Below, in pieces: positions 8,273-17,571 of a stretch of 33,666 nucleotides of DNA. The notes beneath the pieces were generated by a model. That model saw nothing but the letters and a program-made list of their open reading frames with translations, was not told the DNA's origin and made no database searches. The translations under genes were made by a program, and so were the position numbers. The DNA comes from Gammaproteobacteria bacterium. Lineage in GTDB: Bacteria > Pseudomonadota > Gammaproteobacteria > JAJDYQ01. The first letter of the stretch is position 1. Every line of letters starts with the position of its first letter. The stretch lies in the NCBI GenBank assembly GCA_022825085.1, contig JAJDYQ010000087.1:1-33666 (forward strand), written 5' to 3'.

Positions 8273-9694
8273 ATGATGAAATATCCTTCCTTGAGACTGG
8301 CATCGGCAGTTTTCCTGTTGCTGCTTCAGACACAGGCCGTTGCCGGCTTGCCGGACTTTACGATATTGGCCGAAAAATACAGTCCGGCAGTAGTGAATAT
8401 CAGCACAACTCAGAAAATCGGGCCGGATACGCGGTCTCAGCTCCAGATTCCTGGTTTTCCGGAGAACCATCAGTTTGGTGAACTGTTTCGCAGATTTTTT
8501 GAGCAGCAACAGGATTTTTTGGAGCCCGATATTTTCGACACCCAATCCATGGGATCCGGTTTTATCGTATCTCAGGATGGTTATGTATTGACCAATGCGC
8601 ATGTTGTCGAGGATGCTGACAAAATTATTGTCAAGCTGCATGATCGGCGCGAACTGGCCGCTCAGGTTATCGGCACGGATGAGCAAACTGATATCGCATT
8701 ATTGAAGATTGAAGCCGACAACCTGCCCACGGTTAAAATGGGTTCAAGCAAGCCACTGAAAGTCGGGGAGTGGGTCATGGCGATTGGCAATCCATTTGGT
8801 TTTGAGCATACGGTTACAGCCGGCATTGTCAGTGCCAAGGGGCGAAGTTTTTATAACGAAAATTATGTGCCCTTTATCCAAACCGATGTGGCCATTAATC
8901 CAGGAAACTCAGGTGGCCCGTTGTTTAACACTGACGGTGAGGTAGTCGGGGTGAACTCCAGGATCAGCAGCGAACCTGGTCGGCGCAGCTATACGGGCCT
9001 GTCTTTTGCAATTCCCGCCGAGGTTGCCAGTGATGTCATGTCACAGCTGCGTGATAAAGGGCGTGTTTCCAGGGGCTGGCTGGGCGTTATGATTCAGGAT
9101 GTCACTCCAGAGCTGGCACAGTCCTTCGGGCTCAAAAAGCCTCAGGGTGCCCTGGTTGCAAGGGTACTCGAAGACAGTCCGGCCGAGTCCGGGAAAATTC
9201 AGGTTGGCGATATCATTATGAAGCTCGATGGTACGGCGGTTAATACATCTTCCGGGCTTCCCCCTCTGGTCGGCAGTATTCAGGCGGGCCAGATGGTCAC
9301 TCTGGAGGTCATGCGGCACGGTAATACGGAAAGGCTGCCAATTAGAATTGGCGAGCTACCTGAACGACCACTGGTCAGAACCATGACATCCGCACTACCG
9401 GAAAAGCCTGTTACTTCCGAACGCTTGGGCCTGGACCTCGAAAACCTGACTGAAGAAGCGAGAGCTGAAACCGGTGCAAAATATGGAGTGATGGTTACCG
9501 AAGTCCATGAGGGCCCAGCGGAAGATATGGGTTTGCAGGGAGGCGACATCATACAGGTCATTGATAACAAAAAAGTTACCAGTGTAGAAGAGCTAAGGCA
9601 TGTAGTAGCTTCTTTGCAGGCAGGAAAAAGTGTCGCAATACTGGTTTACCGTGAGACAGGCCCCGTATTTTTAGCCATGCGCATCCCGGATTAA
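8273..9694 (+). CDS. mucD: Periplasmic serine protease Do (DegP/MucD)
   Basis: A 473-residue HtrA-family protease-chaperone. A signal peptide (residues 1-25, ending AVAG) sends it to the periplasm. The trypsin-like domain shows all three catalytic residues: His110 in TNAHVV, Asp140 in TDIALLK, and Ser213 in GNSGGPLFN. Two PDZ domains follow; the first starts near SRGWLGVMIQDVTPELAQSFGL, the second near GVMVTEVHEGPAEDMGLQGGDIIQVIDNKKV. It degrades or refolds damaged envelope proteins and is the terminal gene of the sigma-E operon, as mucD is in Pseudomonas. Placement behind rseC and the length favour MucD naming over E. coli DegP, but the enzyme class is the same. Confidence 0.96.
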   Translation: MMKYPSLRLASAVFLLLLQTQAVAGLPDFTILAEKYSPAVVNISTTQKIGPDTRSQLQIPGFPENHQFGELFRRFFEQQQDFLEPDIFDTQSMGSGFIVSQDGYVLTNAHVVEDADKIIVKLHDRRELAAQVIGTDEQTDIALLKIEADNLPTVKMGSSKPLKVGEWVMAIGNPFGFEHTVTAGIVSAKGRSFYNENYVPFIQTDVAINPGNSGGPLFNTDGEVVGVNSRISSEPGRRSYTGLSFAIPAEVASDVMSQLRDKGRVSRGWLGVMIQDVTPELAQSFGLKKPQGALVARVLEDSPAESGKIQVGDIIMKLDGTAVNTSSGLPPLVGSIQAGQMVTLEVMRHGNTERLPIRIGELPERPLVRTMTSALPEKPVTSERLGLDLENLTEEARAETGAKYGVMVTEVHEGPAEDMGLQGGDIIQVIDNKKVTSVEELRHVVASLQAGKSVAILVYRETGPVFLAMRIPD

Positions 9695-9702
9695 GCCCCG
9701 AT

Positions 9703-9722
9703 ACCGGATAAATGAATCCGGT
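9703..9722 (+). terminator. Hairpin after mucD, weak terminator candidate
   Basis: ACCGGAT / ATCCGGT form a perfect 7-base-pair stem around a 6-base loop (AAATGA), starting eight bases after the mucD stop. The downstream bases (TCTAAACTT) are not a real T-run, so factor-independent termination would be weak. The position separates the sigma-E operon from the lepA operon, so partial termination or RNA end protection are both possible. Confidence 0.4.
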
Positions 9723-9736
9723 TCTAAACTTACCAC

Positions 9737-9766
9737 TTACCTGACTCACCCGGTTCGCGGTACAAT
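9737..9766 (+). promoter_or_regulatory. Candidate promoter for lepA operon
   Basis: TACAAT at 9761-9766 is a good -10 box. With 18-base spacing, TTACCT at 9737-9742 is a poor -35. This is the only obvious promoter-like signal between mucD and lepA, and it lies 33 bases before the lepA GTG. Confidence 0.35.
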
Positions 9767-9799
9767 GCTGACCTTTTTTCAGGTTGGCATGTCCCCTGC

Positions 9800-11587
9800 G
9801 TGAACCACATACGAAATTTTTCCATCATTGCCCATATCGATCATGGCAAATCGACACTGGCAGATCGTTTCATACAGATATGTGGCGGCCTGAGTGAGCG
9901 CGAGATGGAAGATCAGATACTTGATTCAATGGATATCGAGCGCGAACGCGGCATTACCATCAAGGCGCAAAGTGTATCGCTTAACTACACGGCCGAAGAT
10001 GGGAAGACCTATCAGCTCAACTTGATCGATACCCCCGGGCATGTTGATTTTGCCTATGAGGTATCCCGCTCTCTGGCGGCCTGCGAAGGAGCACTGCTGG
10101 TTGTTGATGCCGCACAGGGAGTAGAAGCACAAAGTGTGGCTAACTGTTATACGGCGATAGAACTTGGGCTGGAGGTTGTGCCAGTGTTAAACAAGACTGA
10201 CCTGCCGGCTGCTGATCCGGACCGTGTTGCCCAGGAAATTGAAGATATTATCGGCATTGATGCCACCGACGCTCTGGCGGTAAGCGCGAAAACCGGAGCC
10301 GGCATTGAAGGTTTGCTTGAACAAATCATAAGGCTGGTTCCACCGCCATCTGGAAACCCTGAAGCCATCCCAAGGGCGCTTATCATGGATTCCTGGTTCG
10401 ATAACTATGTTGGCGTTATCTCTTTAATTAAAATGATGGATGGTTGCCTGGAAAAAAATCGGAAAATCAGGGTCATGTCAACAGGCGGCGAATATGGCAT
10501 CGATGAATTGGGGATCTTTACTCCCAGACGAATGCCTCACAAAGCCCTGAAAACAGGTGAAGTAGGTTACATGATTGCCGGTGTCAAGGATATTCATGGT
10601 GCCCCGGTTGGTGACACCTTGACTCTGGCCGGGGCAGATGTCGAAGTTTTGCCTGGATTTGAGCATGTACAGCCGAAGGTGTTTGCAGGGCTGTTTCCTT
10701 TGAGCTCCGATGATTTTGAGACGTTTCGAGATGCGCTGGACAAATTAAGCCTGAATGATGCCGCCCTGCATTTTGAACCTGAAAGTTCACAGGCGTTGGG
10801 ATTTGGTTTCCGGTGTGGCTTCCTGGGCATGCTGCACATGGAAATTGTGCAGGAACGTTTAGAGCGCGAATATAATCTTGATCTTATCAGCAGTGCCCCC
10901 ACAGTGATTTACCAGATACTGGGCATGGACGGTCAGGTTTTTACCATTGATAATCCTGATGATTTACCATCCTCCAATAAGATCAAGGAAATTAGAGAGC
11001 CTGTCATCAAAGCTGGTATTCTGGTGCCATCTGACTATATTGGCTCAATCATCAATCTCTGTATAGAAAGGCGCGGGGTACAAAAAGGTCTGCAATACAT
11101 GGGTAATCAAGTATCCATAGAGTATGAGATTCCCATGTCTGAGGTGGTACTGGATTTTTATGATCGACTTAAATCAGTAAGCCGCGGCTATGCATCTTTT
11201 GATTATCACTTTGTAGGATATCAGACAGCCCCCATGGTAAAGGTCGATGTTTTGATTAACGGCGATAAGGTGGACGCCCTGTCAGTCATTGTCCACCGTG
11301 ACCTGAGTGACCGTCGTGGTCGTGAACTGGTGGACAAGATGAAAGAGCTGATACCCCGACAGATGTTTGAGGTTGCCATTCAGGCTGTGATCGGTTCCAA
11401 GGTGATCGCCCGCTCTACGGTAAAGGCGCTACGAAAAAATGTAACCGCCAAATGTTATGGTGGTGATATTACGCGCAAGCGCAAGCTGCTGGAGAAGCAG
11501 AAAGAAGGTAAAAAACGCATGAAGCAGATAGGCAGAGTGGAAATCCCTCAAGATGCCTTCATGGCGATGCTCAAAATAGATAGTTGA
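9800..11587 (+). CDS. lepA: Elongation factor 4 (LepA), ribosomal back-translocase GTPase
   Basis: A 595-residue translational GTPase, the typical LepA length. The G1 loop is AHIDHGKST, followed by the switch region [15 protein letters not shown]3 [35 protein letters not shown] and G4 NKTDLP. Later EF-G-like domains include [23 protein letters not shown]. The LepA-specific C-terminal domain ends with [39 protein letters not shown]. The start is GTG 9800; the protein then begins [18 protein letters not shown], as in E. coli. LepA associates with the ribosome and the membrane and affects translation under ionic or acid stress. It is directly upstream of lepB, the conserved bacterial pair. Confidence 0.98.
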   Translation: MNHIRNFSIIAHIDHGKSTLADRFIQICGGLSEREMEDQILDSMDIERERGITIKAQSVSLNYTAEDGKTYQLNLIDTPGHVDFAYEVSRSLAACEGALLVVDAAQGVEAQSVANCYTAIELGLEVVPVLNKTDLPAADPDRVAQEIEDIIGIDATDALAVSAKTGAGIEGLLEQIIRLVPPPSGNPEAIPRALIMDSWFDNYVGVISLIKMMDGCLEKNRKIRVMSTGGEYGIDELGIFTPRRMPHKALKTGEVGYMIAGVKDIHGAPVGDTLTLAGADVEVLPGFEHVQPKVFAGLFPLSSDDFETFRDALDKLSLNDAALHFEPESSQALGFGFRCGFLGMLHMEIVQERLEREYNLDLISSAPTVIYQILGMDGQVFTIDNPDDLPSSNKIKEIREPVIKAGILVPSDYIGSIINLCIERRGVQKGLQYMGNQVSIEYEIPMSEVVLDFYDRLKSVSRGYASFDYHFVGYQTAPMVKVDVLINGDKVDALSVIVHRDLSDRRGRELVDKMKELIPRQMFEVAIQAVIGSKVIARSTVKALRKNVTAKCYGGDITRKRKLLEKQKEGKKRMKQIGRVEIPQDAFMAMLKIDS

Positions 11588-11603
11588 ATTTTCGGGGATA
11601 TGT

Positions 11604-12407
11604 ATGCACTTTGATTTTGCCGCATTTTTGGTCATAGCTGCCTTTGCTACTGGCGTGATCTGGCTGATAGATGCCTTATGCTATAAAAAGGCCAGAGACC
11701 TGAAAAATATGAACCGGTCGGAAACCGATGCCGACTATCTGGAGGAGCCGGTGGTCACCGGGTATGCCCGGTCTTTATTCCCGGTTATTCTTCTGGTACT
11801 CATTTTACGATCGTTCATGTATGAACCCTTCAGAATACCTTCCGGTTCTATGATGCCAACATTGCTGGCAGGCGATTTCATACTTGTCAACAAATTCACA
11901 TACGGCCTTCGCATCCCGGTTACCGAATGGAAAATCCTTGATCTTGGCGAACCGGAACGGGGGGATGTGGCCGTGTTCCGCTTTCCAAGGAATCCATCAC
12001 TTGACTATATCAAGCGAGTGATTGGCCTACCGGGTGACAAGATTGCCTATATCAATAAAACACTGGCGATTAACGGCAGGAAAATTGAAAAAATCTCTGG
12101 TGGCGACTATGATGGTGAAGACTATGAATTGATGCAACCACCGGTCAGTGTTTACAGTGAGGTTGTCGGAGAGCACCGGTTTGATATTCTGGAGCAAAGC
12201 TACAAACCGGATTTGCAGGGCGTAACTGATGTTCCAGATGGACATTATTTTGTAATGGGAGATAATCGTGATAACAGTAATGACAGCCGCTATTGGGGAT
12301 TTGTGCCAGCAGGCAATCTGGTAGGACGAGCTGACCGTATATGGATGAGCTGGGACAGCGAGGACTTTAGAATCAGAAGCGAAAGGATAGGCCGTAAGAT
12401 TGATTAA
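11604..12407 (+). CDS. lepB: Signal peptidase I
   Basis: A 267-residue inner-membrane leader peptidase that removes signal peptides from secreted proteins. The N-terminus has a first membrane helix (FAAFLVIAAFATGVIWLIDAL) and a second (SLFPVILLVLILRSFMYEPF). The catalytic Ser is Ser82 in IPSGSMMPTL and the general-base Lys is Lys137 in YIKRVIGLPGDK. Box E is MGDNRDNSNDSRYWGFVP. The two-helix topology with a periplasmic catalytic domain is standard for the gammaproteobacterial enzyme, though this copy is shorter than the 324-residue E. coli protein. It starts 16 bases after lepA and processes many of the exported proteins, including MucD and RseB encoded just upstream. Confidence 0.96.
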   Translation: MHFDFAAFLVIAAFATGVIWLIDALCYKKARDLKNMNRSETDADYLEEPVVTGYARSLFPVILLVLILRSFMYEPFRIPSGSMMPTLLAGDFILVNKFTYGLRIPVTEWKILDLGEPERGDVAVFRFPRNPSLDYIKRVIGLPGDKIAYINKTLAINGRKIEKISGGDYDGEDYELMQPPVSVYSEVVGEHRFDILEQSYKPDLQGVTDVPDGHYFVMGDNRDNSNDSRYWGFVPAGNLVGRADRIWMSWDSEDFRIRSERIGRKID

Positions 12408-12429
12408 TAAATCTGGAGAGCAACCAACC

Positions 12430-12807
12430 ATGATAACGAAGGATAAACAAAGAGGCATCACATTTCTGGGCCTGCTGATTATATTGGGTCTTATTGGATT
12501 TTTTGCGGTAGTTATTCTTAAAGTGACACCGCTATATCTGGAAAACTCGACAGTAAACTCTGCCCTTGATGATCTGGCACAGGATGCTGGAATTGGTAAA
12601 AAGGGCAAAAAGGCCATGCGAAAAAAGATAGACAGAAATTTTTATATCAATGATGTAAAGAATATATCGGCCAAGGATATTGCGATCGAGAAATCAAAAG
12701 AAAAGAAAGTCTGGGATGTATCGGCGAATTATGAAGCGAGAGCCTCGCTGTTTGGGAACATTGGCGTTTTCATTGAATTTCAGAAGACGGTGGAAGTGCC
12801 GCGCTGA
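12430..12807 (+). CDS. DUF4845 family small membrane protein
   Basis: A 125-residue protein of the DUF4845 family, which in Pseudomonas also sits between lepB and rnc. The N-terminus reads RGITFLGLLIILGLIGFFAVVILKVTPLYLE: a single hydrophobic helix whose first part mimics a type IV pilin signature (GITFLGLL), followed by a lysine-rich soluble domain (KKGKKAMRKKIDRNFYINDVKN) presumably in the periplasm. I used ATG 12430 preceded by GGAGAG at 12414-12419; the longer frame from 12400 overlaps lepB. Function is unknown. Its fixed position next to lepB could mean a role at the secretion machinery, but that is inference. Confidence 0.82.
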   Translation: MITKDKQRGITFLGLLIILGLIGFFAVVILKVTPLYLENSTVNSALDDLAQDAGIGKKGKKAMRKKIDRNFYINDVKNISAKDIAIEKSKEKKVWDVSANYEARASLFGNIGVFIEFQKTVEVPR

Positions 12808-12815
12808 TTGAAGCC

Positions 12816-13490
12816 TTGCCGGTAAATCTGGAAAAATTTCAAGCCGCGCTCCGATACGAATTTCGTGACTATCGGCACCTGCAGCTGGCACTCCGTCACC
12901 GCAGTGTCGGCAGTGATAATAATGAAAGGCTGGAATTTCTGGGTGATTCTATTCTCAATTTCTGCATCACGGAAAAACTGTTTGAAGTTCGACCGAATGA
13001 ATCTGAAGGTGAGCTAAGTCGCATTCGTGCCAGTCTGGTCAATGGCGAATCACTGGCCGCCATCGCGGAACAACTACAGCTTGGTCACTACATTGAACTT
13101 GGTCAAGGGGAACAGCGCAGTGGAGGTAAACAGCGAAAATCGATTCTCGCGGATGCCATGGAAGCAGTACTTGGAGCCGTTCTACGGGATGGTGGCTTTG
13201 ATGTCTGCAGAAAACTGATCCTTGAGCTGTACCAGCCATTATTATTGAACCTGCCCAGCGCAGAAGAGCTTAAGGATCCAAAAACGAGACTACAAGAGCT
13301 TTTACAGGGCCGGGGTGAAGAATTACCACGGTATCAAGTAATCGCGGAAACAGGCATGGACCATCAGAAACAATTTGAGGTGAACTGTCTGGTGGCAGGT
13401 GTTAAATCCACCATGGCAATCGGAAGCAGTCGCCGCAAGGCCGAGCAGCTTGCTGCCCAAAAAATGCTTGCAAACCTGACCAATGTCTGA
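12816..13490 (+). CDS. rnc: Ribonuclease III
   Basis: A 224-residue double-strand-specific endoribonuclease that processes rRNA precursors and structured mRNAs. The RNase III signature is NERLEFLGDSILNF (Glu40, Asp44 bind magnesium), and the second catalytic cluster is SILADAMEAVLGAVLRDGG. The C-terminal third is a dsRNA-binding domain beginning DPKTRLQELLQGRGEELPRYQV and ending SRRKAEQLAAQKMLANL. The start appears to be TTG at 12816 (LPVNLEKFQAALRYEF), since there is no ATG upstream in frame and the family begins just there; an ATT at 12807 is less likely. It overlaps era by 8 bases, implying coupled translation, the universal rnc-era arrangement. Confidence 0.96.
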   Translation: MPVNLEKFQAALRYEFRDYRHLQLALRHRSVGSDNNERLEFLGDSILNFCITEKLFEVRPNESEGELSRIRASLVNGESLAAIAEQLQLGHYIELGQGEQRSGGKQRKSILADAMEAVLGAVLRDGGFDVCRKLILELYQPLLLNLPSAEELKDPKTRLQELLQGRGEELPRYQVIAETGMDHQKQFEVNCLVAGVKSTMAIGSSRRKAEQLAAQKMLANLTNV

Positions 13491-14379
13491 CGGCCATTTC
13501 ACTACAGTCATCGCCGTTGTCGGACGCCCTAATGCCGGCAAATCAACACTCATCAATTCATTGCTGGGACAGAAAATTGTTGCCACATCCCGGCGACCGC
13601 AAACCACACGCCACCGAATAAACGCTATTCATACAAAAGACAATTATCAATTTATTTTCACTGATACCCCCGGTATCAATCAAAATAGTCGCACCGCGTT
13701 TTTACGGGAGCTTAATAAAACCGCATGCGTCGTATTGTCTGATTCTGATTTGATTTTGCTGATGCTAGACGGCCTGAGCTGGGGTACTGTGGAAGATGCG
13801 ATTCTGAAACAGATGACCAGAGAAAATATCCCGTGTCTGGCTATTATTAATAAAATTGATCGATATCGACAAAACAGGCTCGACATTCTGGAATTTATGA
13901 AGGATGTTGAACAAAAATATGGCTTTATGGAAATCATCCCCCTATCGAGCCGCAAGCTGAACGATGTGAATTATCTGGAAAAAGTATTGCGTAAATATGC
14001 GATCAAACAGGAATTCATGTTCCCTGCGGATCAAGTGACTGACCAAAGCATGCGCTTTTACACTTCCGAACTGATCAGAGAGCGGATACTCAGAAGATTC
14101 AATAAGGAAATTCCATATTCCGCTGCGATTGTCATAGATCATTATGAAGAATTACCTGGAGAAACACATATCAAAGCAACGATACACGTTGAACATGAAT
14201 CACATAAGCATATTATTATCGGTTCACGAGGCCATAACATAAAAGAGATCGGCAAACAGGTAAGAGAGATGCTATGCAAAGAAACGGACACACATGTTGA
14301 TATTCGGCTGTGGGTGAAGGTCAGTCGATCCTGGTCAACCAATCCGAAGCTATTACAGGAATTTGGATACGATTCCTGA
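13483..14379 (+). CDS. era: GTPase Era
   Basis: A 298-residue GTPase needed for 30S ribosome maturation, binding the 3' end of 16S rRNA. G1 is VGRPNAGKSTLINSLLGQ (loop at 14-21), G2 RRPQTTRHRI, G3 DTPGIN, and G4 NKIDR. The C-terminal KH domain has EIPYSAAIVIDHYEELPGETHIKATIHVE and the GxxG loop in IIGSRGHNIKEIGKQVREML. The Era-specific sequence between G1 and G2 (KIVATSRRPQTTRHR) makes confusion with Der unlikely. It starts within the rnc gene and ends overlapping recO by a single base (TGATG), so rnc-era-recO is a tightly coupled operon. Confidence 0.97.
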   Translation: MSDGHFTTVIAVVGRPNAGKSTLINSLLGQKIVATSRRPQTTRHRINAIHTKDNYQFIFTDTPGINQNSRTAFLRELNKTACVVLSDSDLILLMLDGLSWGTVEDAILKQMTRENIPCLAIINKIDRYRQNRLDILEFMKDVEQKYGFMEIIPLSSRKLNDVNYLEKVLRKYAIKQEFMFPADQVTDQSMRFYTSELIRERILRRFNKEIPYSAAIVIDHYEELPGETHIKATIHVEHESHKHIIIGSRGHNIKEIGKQVREMLCKETDTHVDIRLWVKVSRSWSTNPKLLQEFGYDS

Positions 14380-15080
14380 TGAGCTTATATCAGCTTGAGT
14401 CAGACGGATTTGTTTTGCATCGCAAGAACTACGGCGAGACAAGCAAGATACTGTCTCTTTTCACACGTAAATATGGGCGCGTTGATATGCTGTGCAAAGG
14501 CTGCCGTGTGTCTGGCAGAAGATCCCGTATTCTCGAACCATTCCGTCGCTACAACCTGCGCTGGTCGGGACGCTCCACATTGAAAATGCTTCGACAACAT
14601 GATGAAATTACCATCTATTCATTATCCTCCCGGCAGGAGCATTTATATTGTGGTTTATATCTCAATGAATTACTGCATTCTGCCACCCGCCCGGATGGGA
14701 CTGAACCACATCTGTTCACCTTATACGATGCCACGCTTGCCAAATTAGTACATTGTGATAAAGAAGATATTGCATCCTTGCTAAGGCTGTTTGAATTAAA
14801 CCTGATTCGATTGATGGGATATGGTGTGAACCTTGATGTGGAAATTGATGGACAAACACCAATTGAAGAAGATGCACCTTATGCCTTTGCAGTGGAACAG
14901 GGCTTTTATCGCTCTCAGGCCGGGCAAAATATGCTGATACATGGCGATACGCTGGTTGCTCTGTCATCGGGCAGATTCAGTAACCAGCGCCAGCTAAAAG
15001 AGGCAAAAAAACTCACCCGTTTTTTAATCAACTATTATCTTCCGAATTGTTCGGTACAATCACGCAAACTATTTGGCTGA
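14379..15080 (+). CDS. recO: DNA repair protein RecO
   Basis: A 233-residue recombination mediator that helps load RecA on SSB-coated DNA in the RecFOR pathway; recQ at 1198 belongs to the same pathway. The N-terminal OB fold reads [37 protein letters not shown], matching the family (FVLHRRPYRETS). The rest is the helical C-terminal domain ([33 protein letters not shown]). The proper start is ATG 14379 overlapping the era stop; an in-frame extension from 14310 lies wholly inside era. The C-terminus ends after [13 protein letters not shown], close to the E. coli RecO length. Confidence 0.93.
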   Translation: MSLYQLESDGFVLHRKNYGETSKILSLFTRKYGRVDMLCKGCRVSGRRSRILEPFRRYNLRWSGRSTLKMLRQHDEITIYSLSSRQEHLYCGLYLNELLHSATRPDGTEPHLFTLYDATLAKLVHCDKEDIASLLRLFELNLIRLMGYGVNLDVEIDGQTPIEEDAPYAFAVEQGFYRSQAGQNMLIHGDTLVALSSGRFSNQRQLKEAKKLTRFLINYYLPNCSVQSRKLFG

Positions 15081-15088
15081 CAAAAGAT

Positions 15089-15832
15089 ATGCCCAACCAG
15101 AATTCTTACAATATTGTTTTAGGCGTCAATATTGATCATGTTGCCAGTCTGCGGCAATCAAGATTGACACACTATCCTGACCCTGTGCATGCCGCCTACA
15201 TTGCCGAGATGGCCGGTGCAGATGTAATAACGTTCCACTTACGTGAAGACCGTCGCCATATTCAAGACCGGGATGTCGCATTGCTAAAACAAACCGTTGG
15301 TTGCAGGACCAACCTGGAAATGGCTGTTACAGAGGAAATGCTGAGTATGGCACTGCGAACAAAACCTGATGATTGCTGCCTGGTGCCTGAAAAGAGAGAG
15401 GAATTGACAACGGAAGGTGGACTCAATGTGCTGGCTGACCCGGATAAAATCAGAGAAGCGACATTACGCCTGACGGAAGAAGAAATCAGGGTTTCCCTGT
15501 TTATTGATCCTGACCCTGAGCAGATTGATGCAGCAGTGAAGTGCGGCGCATCGGCCATTGAGTTACATACAGGTACGTATGCCCAGCTAAGAGGGGAGCC
15601 CCGGGAAAAGGAATTACATCGCCTTATGGAAGCGGCAGACTATGCAGATAATCAGGGACTTATTGTCAATGCGGGGCACGGGCTGGACTACTCCAACGTG
15701 TCTGCACTAGCGGCTATACCGCAGATAAGAGAGCTGAATATCGGGCACTCCATTATAGCAAGATCAATATTTACAGGGCTTGAGAGTGCGGTTTATGAAA
15801 TGCTCAAGCTGATACAGGATGCCCGCAAATAG
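15089..15832 (+). CDS. pdxJ: Pyridoxine 5'-phosphate synthase
   Basis: A 247-residue TIM-barrel enzyme that condenses aminoacetone phosphate with deoxyxylulose phosphate to give pyridoxine 5'-phosphate, the last ring-forming step of the DXP-dependent vitamin B6 route. Family motifs: [14 protein letters not shown] at the N-terminus, [71 protein letters not shown], and the C-terminal [11 protein letters not shown] / [14 protein letters not shown]. The start is ATG 15089, nine bases after recO; an earlier frame start at 15047 would lie within recO. The gene ends directly against cysM with no spacer. Its PLP product is the cofactor of the CysM encoded next door. Confidence 0.97.
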   Translation: MPNQNSYNIVLGVNIDHVASLRQSRLTHYPDPVHAAYIAEMAGADVITFHLREDRRHIQDRDVALLKQTVGCRTNLEMAVTEEMLSMALRTKPDDCCLVPEKREELTTEGGLNVLADPDKIREATLRLTEEEIRVSLFIDPDPEQIDAAVKCGASAIELHTGTYAQLRGEPREKELHRLMEAADYADNQGLIVNAGHGLDYSNVSALAAIPQIRELNIGHSIIARSIFTGLESAVYEMLKLIQDARK

Positions 15833-16732
15833 ATGGAATTACTGCCGACAGTCGAATCCCTTGTGGGGAACACCCCTCTGGTCAGATTGCAACGGATGAA
15901 TCCCAATCCGGCCAATCAGGTACTGGTTAAACTTGAAGGCAATAATCCTGCAGGTTCGGTAAAAGACAGGCCGGCACTGAATATGATTCAACAGGCGGAG
16001 CACCGGGGTGAGATCAAACCTGGCGATACCCTCATTGAGGCGACCAGTGGTAATACCGGCATTGCGCTGGCTATGGTGGCAGCAATCAAAGGTTATAAAA
16101 TGATACTGATTATGCCGGACAATATGACAGAGGAGAGATGTGCCTCCATGCGAGCATACGGAGCGCAACTCATACAAGTTACCCAACAGCAAGGCATGGA
16201 AGGCGCACGCGATCTGGCACTCAAGATGCAGGCTGAAGATAAAGGCAGGGTCCTGAATCAGTTTTCCAACCATGACAACCCGGAAAGCCATTATTTGAGC
16301 ACGGGCCCGGAAATCTGGCACGACACCCGCCAGCAGGTTACACATTTTGTCAGTGCCATGGGCACAACCGGAACCATTATGGGAACATCCCGCTACCTGA
16401 AAAAACAAAATCCCCAAATAGAGATTGTGGGAGTACAGCCTGCAAACGATGAAGACAGAATACCCGGTATCCGGCGTTGGCCTGAAGAATACCTGCCATC
16501 AATATTTGATCCCCAGCGTATCGACAGGACGATTGATATGGCACAGTCTCTTGCCGAACAAACAACACGCGATCTGGCAGCAAAAGAAGGTATTTTTGCC
16601 GGAGTTTCATCGGGTGGTGCGGTGGCAGCGGCGTTACAGATATCGCGTGAAGCAGAAAATGCAACTATCGTTGCCATTGTATGTGATCGCGGTGACAGGT
16701 ACTTATCCGGTGGTGTTTTCTCCGCCGGATAA
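15833..16732 (+). CDS. cysM: Cysteine synthase B
   Basis: A 299-residue PLP enzyme making cysteine (or S-sulfocysteine from thiosulfate) from O-acetylserine. The PLP lysine is Lys44 in KLEGNNPAGSVKDRPA; the NNPAGSVKDRPA form is the CysM rather than CysK signature. The phosphate/substrate loop TSGNTGIALA is at 71-80, IMPDNMTEERCASMRAYGAQ follows, and the C-terminal GIFAGVSSGGAVAAAL closes the cofactor site. Its ATG touches the pdxJ stop codon, so the two are probably translationally coupled; many gammaproteobacteria have acpS after pdxJ instead. In Pseudomonas cysM neighbours the rlmD gene, and here rlmD follows two genes later. Confidence 0.95.
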   Translation: MELLPTVESLVGNTPLVRLQRMNPNPANQVLVKLEGNNPAGSVKDRPALNMIQQAEHRGEIKPGDTLIEATSGNTGIALAMVAAIKGYKMILIMPDNMTEERCASMRAYGAQLIQVTQQQGMEGARDLALKMQAEDKGRVLNQFSNHDNPESHYLSTGPEIWHDTRQQVTHFVSAMGTTGTIMGTSRYLKKQNPQIEIVGVQPANDEDRIPGIRRWPEEYLPSIFDPQRIDRTIDMAQSLAEQTTRDLAAKEGIFAGVSSGGAVAAALQISREAENATIVAIVCDRGDRYLSGGVFSAG

Positions 16733-16754
16733 GCTGACCAGTGGAGAGCCCGGT

Positions 16755-16783
16755 TTGACAGTGCCCGGATAATGCAGCACCAT
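16755..16783 (+). promoter_or_regulatory. Candidate promoter before the YdbL-like gene
   Basis: A perfect -35 TTGACA at 16755-16760 is followed 17 bases later by CACCAT at 16778-16783, a poor -10. It lies in the only gap in this part of the string (16733-16814). The good ribosome site AGAGGA at 16804-16809 then precedes the ATG at 16815. Confidence 0.35.
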
Positions 16784-16814
16784 TTATTTCCCAGCCATGT
16801 TGCCAGAGGATCAT

Positions 16815-17519
16815 ATGCACACATTGAAAATAAATAAACTGGCAGGACGGAAGTCAATAACTCTCGTTATATCAGCTCTGCTAACGATATCTTGCACCAC
16901 GAACAAACGATACTTTCCAGCCACATCGACCGAGCGAGCAGCAGACCGTATTATTGAACAGATTATCGGTGAAGATGGTCAGGCTTCTGCCCCTTCTGAG
17001 AGAACCCGGCATGATGATAAATATTTATCATGGTCACCTGATAAGCAAGCCGTTCAGATAGTGATCGCCATTCTGGGCATGATATCCGCCGAGACCCATG
17101 CTGCCCCGCCTGCCAGCATACTCGGGCCGCCCACTCTTCACCGGGCGACTCAAAACCGAAGCAGAGTGCCTGAACTGGATATATCCAGCCCGGCTGTTAC
17201 GGAAATCCTGTCTTCCATGCAACAGCGCCATGGCCGTTTATTAAAACACTACAAATCTGGTGCCATAGGGTATGGTTCCGATGGGTTTGTGGTTGTCCGC
17301 GATCTTGGGATAATCAATGTAAAACAGCATAGAGAACTCGAACAACTCATTGCGGAAGAAAACCGGGATCGTGATGAGCTTTATCGCGAAATAGCTGTGG
17401 CAAATGGATATCCAGAGTGGCAAGCGCAGGTCCGCGATACATTCTCCCGACGATGGGTGGCAAAAGCACCTCCCGGCTGGTACTACCAGAATAGAAGCGG
17501 TATCTGGGAGAAAAAATAA
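16815..17519 (+). CDS. DUF1318/YdbL-like protein with lipoprotein N-terminus
   Basis: A 234-residue exported protein. I chose ATG 16815 (AGAGGA just upstream) over 16797. Residues 13-27 form a signal ending TISC, a lipobox with Cys27. A linker with RAADRIIEQIIGE follows. Residues 79-96 are a second hydrophobic stretch ending ETHA before APPAS, which looks like an ordinary cleavable signal peptide. The remainder matches the YdbL (DUF1318) pattern: QRHGRLLKHYKSGAIGYGSDGFVVVRD, LIAEENRDRDELYREIAVANGYPEWQ, and the tail RRWVAKAPPGWYYQN. In E. coli, ydbL follows a small lipoprotein gene ynbE and the AsmA-like ydbH; here lipoprotein-like and YdbL-like parts are in one frame. The ydbH-like gene is not present. 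The family has been linked to outer-membrane phospholipid transport; the role here is inferred. Confidence 0.75.
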   Translation: MHTLKINKLAGRKSITLVISALLTISCTTNKRYFPATSTERAADRIIEQIIGEDGQASAPSERTRHDDKYLSWSPDKQAVQIVIAILGMISAETHAAPPASILGPPTLHRATQNRSRVPELDISSPAVTEILSSMQQRHGRLLKHYKSGAIGYGSDGFVVVRDLGIINVKQHRELEQLIAEENRDRDELYREIAVANGYPEWQAQVRDTFSRRWVAKAPPGWYYQNRSGIWEKK

Positions 17520-17571
17520 TATTTTCAGGCTGCCCGCCAACTAATGACAACAACCAGTTTCTTAATCTGCC

